Below are positions 6,000 through 6,434 of a stretch of 6,434 bases of DNA, one piece after another; positions within the stretch are counted from its first letter, which is position 1, and each line of letters begins with the position of its first letter. The notes below the pieces were generated by a model that was not told the origin of the DNA, made no database searches, and saw nothing but the letters and a program-made list of their open reading frames with translations. The stretch covers positions 3,926-10,359 of the forward strand of contig DIKB01000015.1 in the NCBI GenBank assembly GCA_002421445.1, in the 5' to 3' direction. A program made the position numbers and the translations under genes. Source of the DNA: Dehalococcoidia bacterium UBA5629. Lineage in GTDB: Bacteria; Chloroflexota; Dehalococcoidia; GIF9; UBA5629.

Positions 6000-6156
6000 A
6001 TGGAAAGCACTACCAGTATCATCGATATCCACATCAAGAACCTGCCAGCGCAAGCGTGGCGCGTTGCCAGGGCAAGCAGCAACATTGGAGGGATTGCCGA
6101 TAGCGGCGTGGGTGGCTCAGGCTATTTACGAAAAGTGGGAACGACGAGATCATTAA
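6000..6156 (+). pseudogene. Small ribbon-helix-helix protein, frameshifted
   Basis: A strong Shine-Dalgarno AGGAGG (5990-5995) lies 4 nt before ATG 6000. The first 25 codons read 'MESTTSIIDIHIKNLPAQAW' then RVARA, as expected for the strand and first helix of an RHH or Arc-type DNA-binding protein. The frame then turns into Gly/Ser-rich nonsense and stops at 6168-6170. In the +1 frame from about 6076 the sequence continues sensibly as 'AATLEGLPIAAWVAQAIYEK' then WERRDH and a stop at 6154-6156, which is the second helix and its tail. Removing one A at 6074-6075 (GGCAAGC to GGCAGC) restores a protein of 51 residues. Such small proteins are often antitoxins or autorepressors, but the partner here is unknown. 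The alternatives are a sequencing or assembly error, or a genuine inactivation. Confidence 0.65.
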
Positions 6157-6233
6157 ACATTTCGTGTTAAGACATTTTCGAACTACATTAATATCAATAT
6201 GAGTATTTATCATTTGGGAAACATTTAATACAA

Positions 6234-6261
6234 TTGACAGTGGAATAGTTGATGATATAAT
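6234..6261 (+). promoter_or_regulatory. Consensus sigma-70 promoter of the DUF3800 gene
   Basis: TTGACA (6234-6239) and TATAAT (6256-6261) are both exact consensus hexamers with a 16-bp spacer. Transcription should begin near 6268, only about two bases before ATG 6270. Confidence 0.8.
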
Positions 6262-6269
6262 TCGGCCAA

Positions 6270-6434
6270 ATGCCTAATAAATCATTCCTTTTTGTCGATG
6301 AATCTGGTGATGCAGGGGACAATGACGGAACTGGGGATAATTCAAAATGTTATTCAGAATTGGTACTACAAATAGACTCTGATACATTAGATCAGTTTTC
6401 AAGCCATATTATTAATTGGAGATACGTACAAGGT
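6270..6434 (+). CDS. DUF3800 domain protein, N-terminal part (runs off the window)
   Basis: ATG 6270 opens a frame of 55 codons to the window edge. The protein begins MPNKSFLFVDESGDAGDNDG. The strand followed by D-E-S-G-D at residues 10-14 is the characteristic N-terminal signature of the DUF3800 family, whose acidic residues are thought to form part of a nuclease-like active site. The biochemical function of the family is not settled. The family is often met in variable genome regions and near phage or defence genes (general knowledge, not shown here). No Shine-Dalgarno is present; the consensus promoter upstream implies a nearly leaderless transcript. The gene and its upstream region are visibly richer in A and T than the rest of the window, which would fit acquisition by transfer. 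The family call rests on the N-terminus alone. Confidence 0.7.
   Translation, partial: MPNKSFLFVDESGDAGDNDGTGDNSKCYSELVLQIDSDTLDQFSSHIINWRYVQG

Noticed and set aside
5822..6085. 87-codon minus-strand frame
   Set aside because: It runs antisense through a repeat copy and the small RHH gene, has no clear ribosome-binding site, and its composition looks like noise.

Overview
The window looks like a bacterial chromosome segment, probably from the Chloroflexota and perhaps close to Dehalococcoidia. This rests on an exported protein built from repeated BNR/Asp-box motifs, a lipoprotein-type B12-binding protein under a cobalamin riboswitch, and intergenic spacers carrying short 'GAGCGAAG'-type palindromic repeats. 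The taxonomic call is inference; there is no rRNA or marker gene here. Most of the window is transcribed from the minus strand. Only the last ~430 bases carry plus-strand genes.

Layout from right to left along the minus strand. A 14-TM DHA2-type drug/proton antiporter (4162-5610) is followed by a small ribbon-helix-helix (RHH) DNA-binding protein (3775-4095). An identical 16-bp palindromic site lies just upstream of each of these two genes, about 30 nt from each start codon and next to a -10-like hexamer. This suggests that one repressor, possibly the RHH protein itself, controls both. Next comes a well-formed promoter, a cobalamin riboswitch and two tandem intrinsic terminators (3521-3761). 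These lead into a lipoprotein of the BtuF/FepB family (2441-3475), probably a cobalamin-binding protein. Downstream, after a hairpin repeat, is a large secreted Asp-box protein (1-2312) whose C-terminus runs off the left edge of the window.

Right-hand part, plus strand. The spacer 5657-5999 holds several short palindromic repeats. One family has constant outer arms and a different inner stem in each copy; a related copy sits after btuF. It is followed by a small RHH gene (6000-6156) that has a strong Shine-Dalgarno sequence but is broken by a one-base frameshift. Last is the start of a DUF3800 protein (6270 onward) behind an exact TTGACA/TATAAT promoter placed so that its mRNA would be nearly leaderless.

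The points most worth following up are the shared operator pair, the riboswitch with two linked terminators, the hairpin repeat with changing inner stems, and the broken RHH gene beside DUF3800.
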